64,000 nt of DNA from Mycolicibacter icosiumassiliensis (GCF_900078685.2 NZ_LT546166.1:3718570-3782569); one strand, 5' to 3'. Counted from the first letter of the stretch, positions 8,570 through 17,035 are shown. Translations and numbers: made by a program. Notes: generated by a model from the letters alone, not told the origin.

Positions 8570-9588
8570 ACCTGTACATCAGCGACGTCACGCTGCGCGA
8601 CGGCATGCACGCGGTACGTCATCAGTACAGCATCGAGCAGGCGGTGACGATCGCGTCCGCACTGGACGCGGCGGGCGTGGACTCCATCGAGGTGGCGCAC
8701 GGCGACGGGCTGGGCGGATCCAGCTGCATCTACGGATTCGGCGCGCACACCGACCTGGAATGGATCGAAGCCGTTGCCGAGGTGGTGCGCCGGGCCAAGG
8801 TCGCCACCCTGCTGCTGCCCGGCATCGGCCGTGCGGTCGACCTGCGCGACGCCCATCGGGCCGGTGCCACCGTGGTGCGGGTGGGCACCCACTGCACCGA
8901 AGCCGACATCGCCGCGCCATACCTCGGCGCCGCCCGCGAACTCGGTATGGACACTGTCGGCTTTTTGATGATGAGTCATCTGGCCACTCCTTCGACGCTG
9001 GCCGCCCAGGCCAAACTGATGGAAGGGTACGGCGCCACCTGCGTGTACATCGTCGACTCCGGCGGAGCGATGACGATGCGCGACGTCGCCGACCGGGTCG
9101 AGGCACTGCGCCAAATCCTGCTGCCTGCGACGGAAATCGGCATACACGCTCATCACAACCTATCGCTGGGAGTGGCGAACTCGATTGTTGCCGTTGAACA
9201 TGGCGCCCGCCGAGTCGACGCCTCACTGACCGGGATGGGTGCCGGGGCCGGCAATGCTCCGCTGGAAGTGTTCATCGCGGCCGCCGAGAAGCTGGGCTGG
9301 GACCACGGCTGTGAACTGCACGCCCTAGAAGACGCCGCCGACGACATTGTTCGCCCCCTGCAGAGCCGGCCGGTGCGGGTGGACCGGGAAACGCTGACAC
9401 TCGGCTACGCCGGGGTGTATTCCAGTTTTCTCCGGCACGCCGAGATCGCGGCCGACCGCTTCGGCATCGACGCCCGCACCCTGCTCGAAGAGGCGGGACG
9501 CCGCGGCATGGTCGGCGGACAGGAGGACATGCTCGTCGACATCGCCTTGGATCTGACCGGCGCAAGCGAAAATGTCCGACTCAGCTGA
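8566..9588 (+). CDS. 4-hydroxy-2-oxovalerate aldolase (MhpE/HsaF-like)
   Basis: Splits 4-hydroxy-2-oxovalerate into pyruvate and acetaldehyde, completing the lower meta-cleavage pathway. The 340-residue protein is a DRE-TIM barrel: VTLRDGMHAVRHQY at the N-terminus gives the Arg and Asp of the active site and metal, and IGIHAHHNLSLGVAN supplies the metal-binding His pair near residue 195. The C-terminal domain, which docks the dehydrogenase, covers about 280-340. The ATG start overlaps the dehydrogenase stop. The 3' end overlaps the convergent TetR gene by 8 bases. Confidence 0.94.
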   Translation: MNLYISDVTLRDGMHAVRHQYSIEQAVTIASALDAAGVDSIEVAHGDGLGGSSCIYGFGAHTDLEWIEAVAEVVRRAKVATLLLPGIGRAVDLRDAHRAGATVVRVGTHCTEADIAAPYLGAARELGMDTVGFLMMSHLATPSTLAAQAKLMEGYGATCVYIVDSGGAMTMRDVADRVEALRQILLPATEIGIHAHHNLSLGVANSIVAVEHGARRVDASLTGMGAGAGNAPLEVFIAAAEKLGWDHGCELHALEDAADDIVRPLQSRPVRVDRETLTLGYAGVYSSFLRHAEIAADRFGIDARTLLEEAGRRGMVGGQEDMLVDIALDLTGASENVRLS

Positions 9589-10243
9589 TTTCACCACCAT
9601 CCAGATCCGGGAGGGGGCGTCGACAGATCTCGGACGCCTCGGCGGCGGCCATCCCGAACATGCGCAAGACGTCCTCGGTGACGCGGTCGGCGGCCAGGGC
9701 GTCATCCCGCTCGGGTTCGTCGACCAGCAACTGGCCTAGGCCCAGGAGTGCTCCCGCGGCCACCGCTACCGCCCGCGTGGGATCGTCGACGCGGAACCTC
9801 CCAGCGTTTGCGGCGGCGGTGATATCACGCCGTACGCGGGGCGCAAGCCCCCGATCGCAGGTCAACAGCGGCAGCCCATGAGCAAGGAGCACTCGACTTT
9901 CCTGTGGACGGCGCCGAAACAGGCGTCCGGTGAGCCGGAAGCTGCACGCGAAGATCTCCGCCGGATCGTCGAGCGATTCGGTGAGGCGATCCAGCAGGGC
10001 TCCATGGGCGTCGAGAACGTCGTTGACGGCCGCGGCGAACAATTCCTCCTTGCTGCTGAAGTGGTTGTAGAACGAGCCCATCCCGACGTCGGCGGTCTGG
10101 GTGATCTCCAGCACCGCGACGTTGGTCTTGCCTTCGGCGATGAACCCCTGCGCGGCCCGGATGAGAGCGCCGCGGGTGCGCTGCTTGCGGCGCTCCAGGC
10201 GATTGGACCCGTCACCTTGCCGATTGGCCCGGCCTGCTGCCAC
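9581..10243 (-). CDS. TetR-family regulator next to the second dioxygenase unit
   Basis: 220-residue TetR protein with the DNA-binding domain RKQRTRGALIRAAQGFIAEG followed by DVGMGSFYNHFSSKEELFAA. Longer in-frame starts exist up to 10309. I chose GTG at 10243 because GGAGGG lies 5 bases upstream and the next residues (AAGRANRQGD) look like a normal TetR tail, while a longer start would run into the operator. It is divergent from the dioxygenase and FAH gene pair. The inverted repeats at 10293-10348 are its likely operator. Confidence 0.85.
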   Translation of the reverse strand: MAAGRANRQGDGSNRLERRKQRTRGALIRAAQGFIAEGKTNVAVLEITQTADVGMGSFYNHFSSKEELFAAAVNDVLDAHGALLDRLTESLDDPAEIFACSFRLTGRLFRRRPQESRVLLAHGLPLLTCDRGLAPRVRRDITAAANAGRFRVDDPTRAVAVAAGALLGLGQLLVDEPERDDALAADRVTEDVLRMFGMAAAEASEICRRPLPDLDGGEIS

Positions 10244-10292
10244 GACAGCCCTCCTTCCGAGTGATCTCATCGTAGCCAAACCCATCACTTCT

Positions 10293-10348
10293 GAGGATTT
10301 CGTCATCAATCTTGACTGACGATGTCATCGTATGTGATGATTTCGTCA
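10293..10348. promoter_or_regulatory. TetR operator region with three copies of a GAnGATTTCGTCA-type arm
   Basis: TGACGATGTCATC (10317-10329) and GATGATTTCGTCA (10336-10348) form an inverted repeat matching at 11 of 13 positions across a 6-base spacer. A third arm, GAGGATTTCGTCA, lies at 10293-10305. The block sits in the divergent gap between the TetR and dioxygenase genes and would cover both promoters. Confidence 0.65.
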
Positions 10349-10376
10349 GCAATGGGCCAGGTTGGGGGTGAGCAGG

Positions 10377-11498
10377 ATGGTTGGCGACCACGGCGGCCTG
10401 CACAGCGACCAGGGCTCCCGGGAGGGCGAACATCCGGGGAGGGCGCGCAATCCGGTCATCAAGGTCGACGACCTGGCCTGGCTGGAGTTCGAAAAACCCG
10501 ACTTGGCCCGGGCCGAGGCCTTCGCGCACGCGTTCGGATTTGCCACCGTTCTGCGCACCCCGCACGAATTGCAGCTGCGCGGCGCCGACGCCGGCGCGCC
10601 GTGCGTGATCATCCGGCGCGGCAGCCGAAGCCGCTTTCGGGGCATGGCGCTTCGGGCACACGACACGGCGGACCTGAACCGAGTGGCGGGCGTGGCCGGC
10701 AGCCGGATCACCCCGCTACCGGAATCGCTCGGCGGACTGGGCGTTGACCTGGTCGATCCCAACGGCATTCCCGTCCGGGTCGTCACGGGCACCCCTCGGC
10801 TCGATCCGCTGCCGACGCAGGCACCGCGCGCCTTGAACTTCGGCCGCGAGCTGCGGCGAGTCAACGCCACCCAGCGCCCGAAGCGCACACCGGCGATCGT
10901 GGAGCGCCTCGGCCATGTGGTGCTGCAGAGCACCCGATACCTTCAGACGCTCAACTGGTATCTGGACACCCTCGGAATGATCGTCAGCGACTTCCAGTTC
11001 TTCTCCGGGCAGCGCGACCGCGGACCGACGATGAGCTTCATCCGCTGCGATCGCGGCCCCACCCCGACCGACCACCACACCCTCGCGATCGCGCTGGGCC
11101 CGGCAAACCGATATGTGCATTCGGCGTATCAGGTCTGCGACCTCGACGCGCTGGCCGCCGGCGGCGAGTACCTCAAAAGCCTGGGATACCAACGATCTTG
11201 GGGAGTCGGCCGCCACATCCAGGGCAGTCAGATCTTCGATTACTGGCGCGATCCCGACGGTTTCCTGGTGGAACACTTCACCGACGGTGACATGTTCGAC
11301 AACACCGTGGAGCCCGGCTGGGCGCCGTTCACCGCGTCCGGGCTGGCCCAGTGGGGGCCGCCGGCCAGCAAGAACTTCCTCGGCACCGAGATCAGCACGG
11401 CGCCTCGCGAAGCGCGCGCGATTCTCGCCGCGCTGTGGAACGACAACGAGTTCGATGTCCGCCGGCTGGCCGGCCTACTGAAAGTTGCCTCCTCATGA
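10377..11498 (+). CDS. extradiol dioxygenase-like VOC protein, second copy
   Basis: 373-residue two-domain VOC protein. The N-terminal half (about 20-140) is a degenerate VOC domain. The C-terminal half has His (ERLGHVVLQS), His (NRYVHSAYQVCDLD) and Glu (GFLVEHFTDGD) as Fe ligands, so ring or C-C oxidative cleavage is plausible. It differs clearly from the dioxygenase at 2715-3713, so the two probably act on different intermediates. ATG at 10377 follows GGGGGTGAGCAGG; GTG at 10368 is an alternative. The FAH-family hydrolase start overlaps its stop. Confidence 0.82.
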   Translation: MVGDHGGLHSDQGSREGEHPGRARNPVIKVDDLAWLEFEKPDLARAEAFAHAFGFATVLRTPHELQLRGADAGAPCVIIRRGSRSRFRGMALRAHDTADLNRVAGVAGSRITPLPESLGGLGVDLVDPNGIPVRVVTGTPRLDPLPTQAPRALNFGRELRRVNATQRPKRTPAIVERLGHVVLQSTRYLQTLNWYLDTLGMIVSDFQFFSGQRDRGPTMSFIRCDRGPTPTDHHTLAIALGPANRYVHSAYQVCDLDALAAGGEYLKSLGYQRSWGVGRHIQGSQIFDYWRDPDGFLVEHFTDGDMFDNTVEPGWAPFTASGLAQWGPPASKNFLGTEISTAPREARAILAALWNDNEFDVRRLAGLLKVASS

Positions 11499-12451
11499 CC
11501 GTTTCCGTGCTCCGCACCGCCGACGGCTGGTGGGTGCGTACCCCGACCGGCGCCGCCCGCATCGACACGCACGCCACGACCACCGGGCAGCTGTTGGCCG
11601 ATCGGGCCGCCATCGATGCCGCCGCGAGCAGTCGCGACACGGTGCCGGTCGAGGGCCTCGCCCTGCTTTCCCCGGTGACGGCGCCGTGCCGGGTGATCGC
11701 CCAGATGACCAACTTCGTCTCGCATATCAAAGACGCCGGCATGAACCCCGCGACGGTGCCGCTGACCTTCTTCCGCAAGGCCTCCGCCTCGATCACCGGC
11801 CCGTTCGCGGACGTCGTCAAGCCCAGCCATGTCCGCCTGCTCGACTACGAAGTCGAGATCGGCCTCGTCGTGGGCCGTGACATCCCGGTCGGTGCAACGG
11901 TTTCCGAGGCCGACCTGCCGCAGCTGATCGCCGGCCTGGTGGTCACCAACGACGTGTCCGCCCGCGACGTCCAACTTCCCCAGACTCAGTTCTACGAGGC
12001 CAAGTCCTATCCCGGCTTTACGCCCGTCGGCCCGGTCCTGGTGCTGCTCAACGCCGCTGAATGGGAGCGGTTCGGGGAACTGCGGCTGCGGCTGGCCGTC
12101 AACGGTGAAGCCCGACAGAACATGACCGTAGCGGGCGACATGCTGTATCGACCATTGCAGGCATTGCAGTCCCTGACACGATTCCAGAACCTCGCTGCCG
12201 GCGATCTGATCCTGACGGGCACTCCGGTCGGCACCGCGCTCAGCGCACCGCCCAAGCCCGTCGAAATCGTCGGCTCGCTGCTGCCGCCGGCGGTGAAGTG
12301 GAAACTGTTCTTCAAGCGGCAGGCCGGCAACACCAAATACCTGCGCGACGGCGACATCGTCGAAGCGGCCGTGGCAACCGATGATGGTGCGATCGATTTG
12401 GGCACCCAACGCAATACCGTGCGGTACGCCGCCGCTGCCTCCGGCCGATAA
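11495..12451 (+). CDS. fumarylacetoacetate hydrolase (FAH) family protein
   Basis: 318 residues, C-terminal FAH domain. The acidic metal-binding cluster is in LLDYEVEIGLVVGRDIP (about residue 120), followed by VVTNDVSARDVQ and the GDLILTGTPVGTA signature near residue 240. FAH enzymes in meta-cleavage clusters hydrolyse or decarboxylate oxo acids, or isomerise them. It is translationally coupled to the second dioxygenase (4-base overlap), so it probably processes that enzyme's product. A strong hairpin follows the stop. Confidence 0.87.
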   Translation: MTVSVLRTADGWWVRTPTGAARIDTHATTTGQLLADRAAIDAAASSRDTVPVEGLALLSPVTAPCRVIAQMTNFVSHIKDAGMNPATVPLTFFRKASASITGPFADVVKPSHVRLLDYEVEIGLVVGRDIPVGATVSEADLPQLIAGLVVTNDVSARDVQLPQTQFYEAKSYPGFTPVGPVLVLLNAAEWERFGELRLRLAVNGEARQNMTVAGDMLYRPLQALQSLTRFQNLAAGDLILTGTPVGTALSAPPKPVEIVGSLLPPAVKWKLFFKRQAGNTKYLRDGDIVEAAVATDDGAIDLGTQRNTVRYAAAASGR

Positions 12452-12456
12452 CGCAA

Positions 12457-12487
12457 AGGGCTGCGACCCGAAACGGATCGCAGCCCT
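12457..12487. terminator. hairpin between convergent genes
   Basis: AGGGCTGCGA pairs perfectly with TCGCAGCCCT across an 11-base loop. It sits between the stops of the FAH gene and the convergent nitronate monooxygenase and can serve both directions. No U-tract follows on the plus strand, which is common in mycobacteria. Confidence 0.75.
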
Positions 12488-12508
12488 CTACGCAAACCAG
12501 GTAGCCGA

Positions 12509-13507
12509 CTAGGCCACGTTCTCCTCGTCCTCGTCCTCGACCATGTTGCCCAGCCGTCCAAGGATGATCTCCTCGGCCTCGGACACCATCCGCGACACCA
12601 GCTCGTCGCAGGTGGGGATGTCGTTGATCAGACCCATCGCGGTGCCCACCGTCCAGATGCCGGCGTCCACGTCGCCTTCGTCGAAGACACGGCGGCCGCG
12701 CACACCGGCCACCAGCTCCTGCACGTCGGGGAACTGACCGCCGTTCTTGAGGATCTCCACGACCTCACGGGACACCGCGTTGCTGGCCACCCGAGCGGTG
12801 TTGTGCAGCGACCGGAAGATCAGCTCGGTGCCGCGCTCGTCGCCGGCAACGATGGCTTCCTTGACGTTCTGGTGGATGCAGGACTCCACGGTGCACATGA
12901 ACCGCGAGCCCATGTTGACACCGTCGGCGCCCAGGGCCAGCGCGGCGACCAGGCCGCGGGCGTCGGCGAAACCGCCGGAGGCGATCATCGGGATCTCGAT
13001 CTGCGCCGCGGCGGCCGGGATCAGCACCAGGCCCGGGATGTCGTCCTCGCCGGGGTGACCGGCACATTCGAAGCCGTCGATGCTGATGCCATCCACGCCC
13101 AGGCTCTGCGCCTTGACGGCGTGCCGCACCGAGGTGCACTTGTGCAGCACCTTGATTCCGTTGTCGTGAAACATCGGCAGGTGCGGCGCCGGGTTGGATC
13201 CGGCGGTCTCGACGATCTTGATGCCGGCATCGACGATCACCTGGCGGTACTCGTCATAGGGCGGCGGGTTGATCGCCGGCAGGATGGTCAGGTTCACCCC
13301 GAACGGCTTGTCGGTCAGATCCCGGGTCTTGGCGATCTCGTTGGCCAGGTCGGCCGGCGTCGGCTGGGTGAGCGCGGTGAGGAAACCCAGTGCCCCGGCG
13401 TTGGCGACCGCCGCCACCAGCTCCGCGCGACCCACCCACTGCATGCCGCCTTGGGCGATGGGGTGTTCGACGCCGAATGTCTCGGTGAACTTCGTTGTGA
13501 TGCTCAT
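12509..13507 (-). CDS. nitronate monooxygenase / 2-nitropropane dioxygenase-like FMN protein
   Basis: FMN-dependent TIM-barrel oxidoreductase of 332 residues. PIAQGGMQWVGRAELVAAV at the N-terminus, GISIDGFECAGHPGEDD and PMIASGGFADARGLVAALALGADGVNMGSRF (two segments of the FMN-binding face) place it in the NMO family. The start MSITTKF follows AGGAGTCCTT. The C-terminus is strongly acidic. In actinobacteria such proteins often sit among lipid and CoA-thioester genes, as here, and the natural substrate is usually unknown. It follows the SDR gene with a 40-base gap. Confidence 0.88.
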   Translation of the reverse strand: MSITTKFTETFGVEHPIAQGGMQWVGRAELVAAVANAGALGFLTALTQPTPADLANEIAKTRDLTDKPFGVNLTILPAINPPPYDEYRQVIVDAGIKIVETAGSNPAPHLPMFHDNGIKVLHKCTSVRHAVKAQSLGVDGISIDGFECAGHPGEDDIPGLVLIPAAAAQIEIPMIASGGFADARGLVAALALGADGVNMGSRFMCTVESCIHQNVKEAIVAGDERGTELIFRSLHNTARVASNAVSREVVEILKNGGQFPDVQELVAGVRGRRVFDEGDVDAGIWTVGTAMGLINDIPTCDELVSRMVSEAEEIILGRLGNMVEDEDEENVA

Positions 13508-13547
13508 AAGGACTCCTAGCTCTGCTTGATTCTCTTCGCGCAAGCGC

Positions 13548-14300
13548 TTATCGCGGGGCCATCCGGATCGCACCGTCGAGGCGGATGACCTCGCCGTTGA
13601 GCATCGGGTTGTTGATGATGTGCTCGGCCAGCGCGCCGTACTCGTCGGGGTCACCGAGCCGCGACGGGTGCGGCACCTGCGCACCCAGCGACTTCTGCGC
13701 CTCCTCGGGCAGCGAGCCCAGCAGCGGCGTCTTGAACAGGCCTGGAGCGATGGTGCAGACCCGGATCAGGTCGCGCGACAGGTCACGGGCGATCGGCAGC
13801 GTCATACCGACCACGCCGCCCTTGGATGCCGAGTAGGCGGCCTGCCCGATCTGGCCGTCGAACGCCGCCACCGAGGCGGTGTTGATGATGACGCCACGCT
13901 CGCCATTGATCGGCTCGGTCTTGGCGATCCGCTCGGCCGAGAGCCGCAGCACGTTGAAGGTGCCGATCAGGTTGACCTGGATGATCTTGGTGAAGGCATC
14001 CAGCGGGAAGGCGCCGTCCTTGCTCAGCGTCTTGATCGCGTTGCCGATTCCGGCGCAGTTGACGTTGATCCGCACCGGGCCAAGAGATTCGGCGACATCC
14101 AGGGCCGCGCCCACCGCGTCGGGGTCGGCCACGTTGGCTTGGACGAAGCGAGCCCGGTCACCGAGCTCGGCGACCACGTCCTCGCCCTTGAGGTCGATCA
14201 CCACGACCTGGCCGCCCGCGTCCAGCAGGCGCTTGGCCGTCGCCAATCCCAACCCGGAAGCACCGCCGGTGACAACCGCTACCGCGTCCTTGATCTGCAC
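13548..14300 (-). CDS. short-chain dehydrogenase, 3-hydroxyacyl-CoA dehydrogenase type
   Basis: NAD-dependent SDR of 250 residues. Motifs: TGGASGLGLATAKRL (cofactor glycines), VIDLKG (the Asp favours NAD), NCAGIG, NTASVAAF with the catalytic Ser, and YSASKGG with Tyr and Lys. The sequence resembles type II 3-hydroxyacyl-CoA dehydrogenases (HSD17B10-like). GTG at 14300 (VQIKDAVAVV) is chosen because family members start at that point. It lies 42 bases after the racemase gene and, by recollection, corresponds to Rv1144. Confidence 0.88.
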   Translation of the reverse strand: MQIKDAVAVVTGGASGLGLATAKRLLDAGGQVVVIDLKGEDVVAELGDRARFVQANVADPDAVGAALDVAESLGPVRINVNCAGIGNAIKTLSKDGAFPLDAFTKIIQVNLIGTFNVLRLSAERIAKTEPINGERGVIINTASVAAFDGQIGQAAYSASKGGVVGMTLPIARDLSRDLIRVCTIAPGLFKTPLLGSLPEEAQKSLGAQVPHPSRLGDPDEYGALAEHIINNPMLNGEVIRLDGAIRMAPR

Positions 14301-14320
14301 TCTTGTGGCCCCTCTCAGTC

Positions 14321-14336
14321 CCAACCGTCTGGTTGG
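14321..14336. promoter_or_regulatory. inverted repeat upstream of the SDR gene, possible operator
   Basis: CCAACC-GTCT-GGTTGG is a perfect 6-bp inverted repeat with a 4-base spacer. It lies 21 bases before the SDR GTG and just after the racemase stop (14343). It may be a regulator site or a weak attenuating hairpin; no regulator gene is adjacent. Confidence 0.35.
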
Positions 14337-14342
14337 TCGGGA

Positions 14343-15428
14343 CTATACCCAGTCGCTCAGGATGGAGTCGTTGTCGGCTCCCAGAACGGCAGGCGAGGTC
14401 GGGACGTCGGGCACGCTGCGGGAGAACCGCGGCGCCGGCATCGGCTGCAGGTAGCCGTTGGCCTCGTAGAAGGTGTCGCGCTCGGTGATGTGCGAGTCGA
14501 CCTGCACCTCGTTGAACGCCAACACCGGCGCCACGCAGGCATCGGACGTGGCGAACACCGTGGCCCAGTGGTCACGGTCGTGGGCGGCGAACGTCTTGGT
14601 GAACACCTCGCGCAGCTCCGGCCAGCGGGCGGTGTCGTTCTGCGCCGGCAACTCGGCGGGGTCCAGCTCCAGCTTGGCCAGCAGTTCGGCGTAGAACTGC
14701 GGCTCGATCGAGCCGACCGACACGTACTTGCCGTCGGCACACTCGTAGGTGTCGTAGTAGGGCGCACCGGTGTCGAGCATGTTGACACCGCGCTCATCAC
14801 TCCAGAGCCCCTGCGCGCGGAAGCTCCACATCATCGCCGAGAGCACGCTGGCCCCGTCGACCATCGCCGCATCGATCACCTGCCCCTTGCCGGACCGCTG
14901 CAGCTCCCACAGCGCGGCCAGGATGCCGACCAGCAGGAACATCGATCCACCGCCGAAGTCACCGGTCAGGTTCAGCGGCGGTACGGGGCGCTCCCCCTTG
15001 CGGCCGACGGAGTGCAACAGCCCGTTCAGCGAGATGTAGTTGATGTCGTGGCCGGCCTGCTGAGCGCGGGGGCCGGTCTGTCCCCATCCGGTCATCCGGC
15101 CATAGATCAGCCGCTCGTTGACCTTGGCGCAGTCCTCCGGGCCGAGGCCGAGCCGCTCGGTGACGCCCGGCCGGAAACCCTCGATCAGCACATCGGCCTT
15201 GGCGACCAACTGCAGCACCAGGTCACGGCCTTCGGGCGACTTCAGGTCCGCAGTCACCGAACGCCGATTGCGCAGCATGGTGTCCTTGCTCGCCCCGCCA
15301 CCGAATTTCGGCGGCCGCTCCACGCGGACCACGTCAGCACCCAGGTCGCCGAGGATCATCGCCGCGTGCGGACCCGGTCCGATCCCGGCCAGTTCGATGA
15401 CCCGCAGCCCCGCCAGTGGTCCCGCCAT
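14343..15428 (-). CDS. mcr: alpha-methylacyl-CoA racemase (family III CoA-transferase fold)
   Basis: Epimerises the 2-methyl centre of branched acyl-CoAs, as needed before beta-oxidation of sterol side chains or methyl-branched lipids. The 361-residue length matches the mycobacterial MCR (about 360). The catalytic residues known from MCR are visible: His in QQAGHDINYI, Asp in LNLTGDFGGGSM and Glu in YDTYECADGKYV. RPPKFGG and DLKSPEGRD are CoA-binding segments. The start ATGGCGGGACC follows GAGGAGGCAGAT. By recollection it is Rv1143, and it is divergent from the crotonase, as there. Confidence 0.93.
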   Translation of the reverse strand: MAGPLAGLRVIELAGIGPGPHAAMILGDLGADVVRVERPPKFGGGASKDTMLRNRRSVTADLKSPEGRDLVLQLVAKADVLIEGFRPGVTERLGLGPEDCAKVNERLIYGRMTGWGQTGPRAQQAGHDINYISLNGLLHSVGRKGERPVPPLNLTGDFGGGSMFLLVGILAALWELQRSGKGQVIDAAMVDGASVLSAMMWSFRAQGLWSDERGVNMLDTGAPYYDTYECADGKYVSVGSIEPQFYAELLAKLELDPAELPAQNDTARWPELREVFTKTFAAHDRDHWATVFATSDACVAPVLAFNEVQVDSHITERDTFYEANGYLQPMPAPRFSRSVPDVPTSPAVLGADNDSILSDWV

Positions 15429-15479
15429 ATCTGCCTCCTCGTCGTATGCCTGTGTGACCTGCATCCTAGGGTGAGGGCC

Positions 15480-16304
15480 ATGACTGCAATCGACTCCGGC
15501 ATCGACACCCTGGCCCCGGTGGCCGGCGTGTCCGTCACCCTGGCCGACGGAGTGCTCTCGGTGACCATCGACCGCCCCGACAGCCTCAACTCGGTAACGA
15601 CCGGAGTGCTGGCCGGTATCGCCGACGCCATGGAAGCGGCCGCCCGCGACCCGCGGGCGGCCGCTTCCATGGCGTCGGCGATACCGGCCAGCACTCCGGT
15701 CGTTACCGAGTTGAGGCTGTCGGGGATCAGCGCCGAGGACGCCAGCGATGAACTGGCCACCGAGATCATCGTCGAAGCCAATCGCGCGATCCGGGCGATC
15801 GTCGCGTTGCCGCGGCCGGTGGTGGCCGTGGTGCAGGGCCCGGCGGCCGGTATCGGTGTGTCACTGGCCTTGGCCTGCGACCTGATCGTGGCCTCGGACA
15901 AGGCCTTTTTCCTGTTGGCATTCACCAAGATTGGGTTGATGCCCGATGGTGGCGCCTCGGCATTGGTTGCCGCCGCGGTGGGCCGGACCCGCGCCATGCG
16001 GCTGGCGCTGCTGGCCGAACGGCTGTCGGCGGCCGACGCCCTGGAATGGGGCCTGATCAGCGCGGTGTACCCGGCCGAGGAGTTCGACGCCGAGGTGGAC
16101 AAACTCCTGGCCGGCTTGCTGGCCGGCCCCGCCGCGGCGTTCGCTAAGACCAAGCATGCCATCAACACCGCGACCCTGACCGAGCTGGATGCCACCCTGG
16201 ACCGCGAATACGTCGGGCAGTCAATCCTGTTGAACGCCCACGACTTCCGTGAAGGCGCCCGCGCGTTTCAGGAGCGGCGCTCCCCCAATTTCACCGACTG
16301 CTGA
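15480..16304 (+). CDS. enoyl-CoA hydratase-like (crotonase), internal segment replaced by an inverted duplication
   Basis: 274-residue crotonase homologue. The N-terminus (LADGVLSVTIDRPDSLNSV) and the second oxyanion-hole region (VQGPAAGIGVSLALACDLI) are normal, as is the C-terminal part. Between them the expected strand and first oxyanion-hole motif (family pattern: hydrophobic strand, then GxxFSxGxD) are missing. The 24 residues starting RAAASMASAIPAS are simply the antisense reading of the preceding 74 bases. The frame stays open, but the product is probably inactive. TAGGGT at 15467-15472 lies 7 bases before the ATG, consistent with a leaderless promoter. Divergent from mcr. Confidence 0.85.
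   Translation: MTAIDSGIDTLAPVAGVSVTLADGVLSVTIDRPDSLNSVTTGVLAGIADAMEAAARDPRAAASMASAIPASTPVVTELRLSGISAEDASDELATEIIVEANRAIRAIVALPRPVVAVVQGPAAGIGVSLALACDLIVASDKAFFLLAFTKIGLMPDGGASALVAAAVGRTRAMRLALLAERLSAADALEWGLISAVYPAEEFDAEVDKLLAGLLAGPAAAFAKTKHAINTATLTELDATLDREYVGQSILLNAHDFREGARAFQERRSPNFTDC
15575..15725. repeat. 74-bp perfect inverted repeat with 3-base spacer inside a crotonase gene
   Basis: Bases 15575-15648 are exactly reverse-complementary to 15652-15725, with ACC at 15649-15651 between them. The symmetry ends abruptly at both outer ends (ACCG before, ATCAG after). Both DNA and RNA could fold into a 74-bp hairpin. It is far longer than any terminator in the window and lies wholly within coding sequence. 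Confidence 0.98.
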
Positions 16305-16315
16305 TTTCCGGGCGC

Positions 16316-17035
16316 TTACATCCCGAAGATCGGGGGCAGCGCCAGCACCATCATCAGCCCCCAGACCAGGTGGGTCAGCACCGGAGCCAGCACTCCGCCG
16401 GTGGCGCGACGCTCCATAGCGCAGACGGTACCGAGCACCAGTGCGGCCACCCCCACCATGAAGTTGCCCGCGGCCATCATCGCCGCGACGTAGAGCAGGG
16501 TGGAGAACACCAGCGGGTAGCGGCGACCGAACGCGCTAAACAGGGCGCCGCGGAAGAACAACTCCTCGGCGATCGCGTTGACCAGGGCGATCAGCACCAC
16601 TATCCGCCAAGAGGCTTCGGTGGTGTAGGCCAGGATTGCGACCACCTGATCGGCCAGCGGCGGAATGTCTTGCACCGCAAGCCCGCCCAGCAGGAACACC
16701 CCACCGAGAACCAGGCCGACGCCGGTGCCGGTGAACACCGGCCGCTCGTTGCGTCCGCGGAACCGCAACACTCCCAGGTGCAACGGTCCGGCCACCACCG
16801 CCCCCACCGTCCAGACCGCGGCCAGGACCAGCGACAGCCAGTAGAACGCCGGGTCACCTGGAAGCTTGCTGTGCATGGCCACCAGGACCGCGGCGCCGAT
16901 CAGTACCACTACCCCGACGACGGCGCGACGTCGCTGCACCACTGCCCGCGGTTCGTGATAGGGCAGGGCGACCCTGGTCATGATGTGGGTGATCTCGCGC
17001 AGCAGGCCGGGGCGGGTTGGACTGATCTGGGTCAT
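16316..17035 (-). CDS. CPBP-family intramembrane metalloprotease (CAAX-protease-like)
   Basis: About 239 residues with six or seven hydrophobic segments. The CPBP signature is complete: AEELFFRGALF (motif 1 with Glu-Glu and Arg), a later FSTLLYVAA segment, and HLVWGLMM with the final metal-binding His. These proteases (Rce1 and ABI family) act inside the membrane; bacterial substrates are mostly unknown. I chose MTQISPTRP as start; an upstream in-frame TTG would add 11 residues. It converges on the crotonase, 11 bases apart. By recollection it corresponds to Rv1140. Confidence 0.85.
   Translation of the reverse strand: MTQISPTRPGLLREITHIMTRVALPYHEPRAVVQRRRAVVGVVVLIGAAVLVAMHSKLPGDPAFYWLSLVLAAVWTVGAVVAGPLHLGVLRFRGRNERPVFTGTGVGLVLGGVFLLGGLAVQDIPPLADQVVAILAYTTEASWRIVVLIALVNAIAEELFFRGALFSAFGRRYPLVFSTLLYVAAMMAAGNFMVGVAALVLGTVCAMERRATGGVLAPVLTHLVWGLMMVLALPPIFGM

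Noticed and set aside
9581..10309. Longer TetR start codons at 10309, 10306, 10285 and 10270
   Set aside because: They would place the N-terminus in the operator repeats and lack ribosome sites. GTG at 10243 has GGAGGG at good spacing.
13620..15479. Open frame extending the crotonase upstream by 620 codons
   Set aside because: It runs antisense through the SDR and mcr genes and has no protein-like composition. The real start is ATG at 15480.
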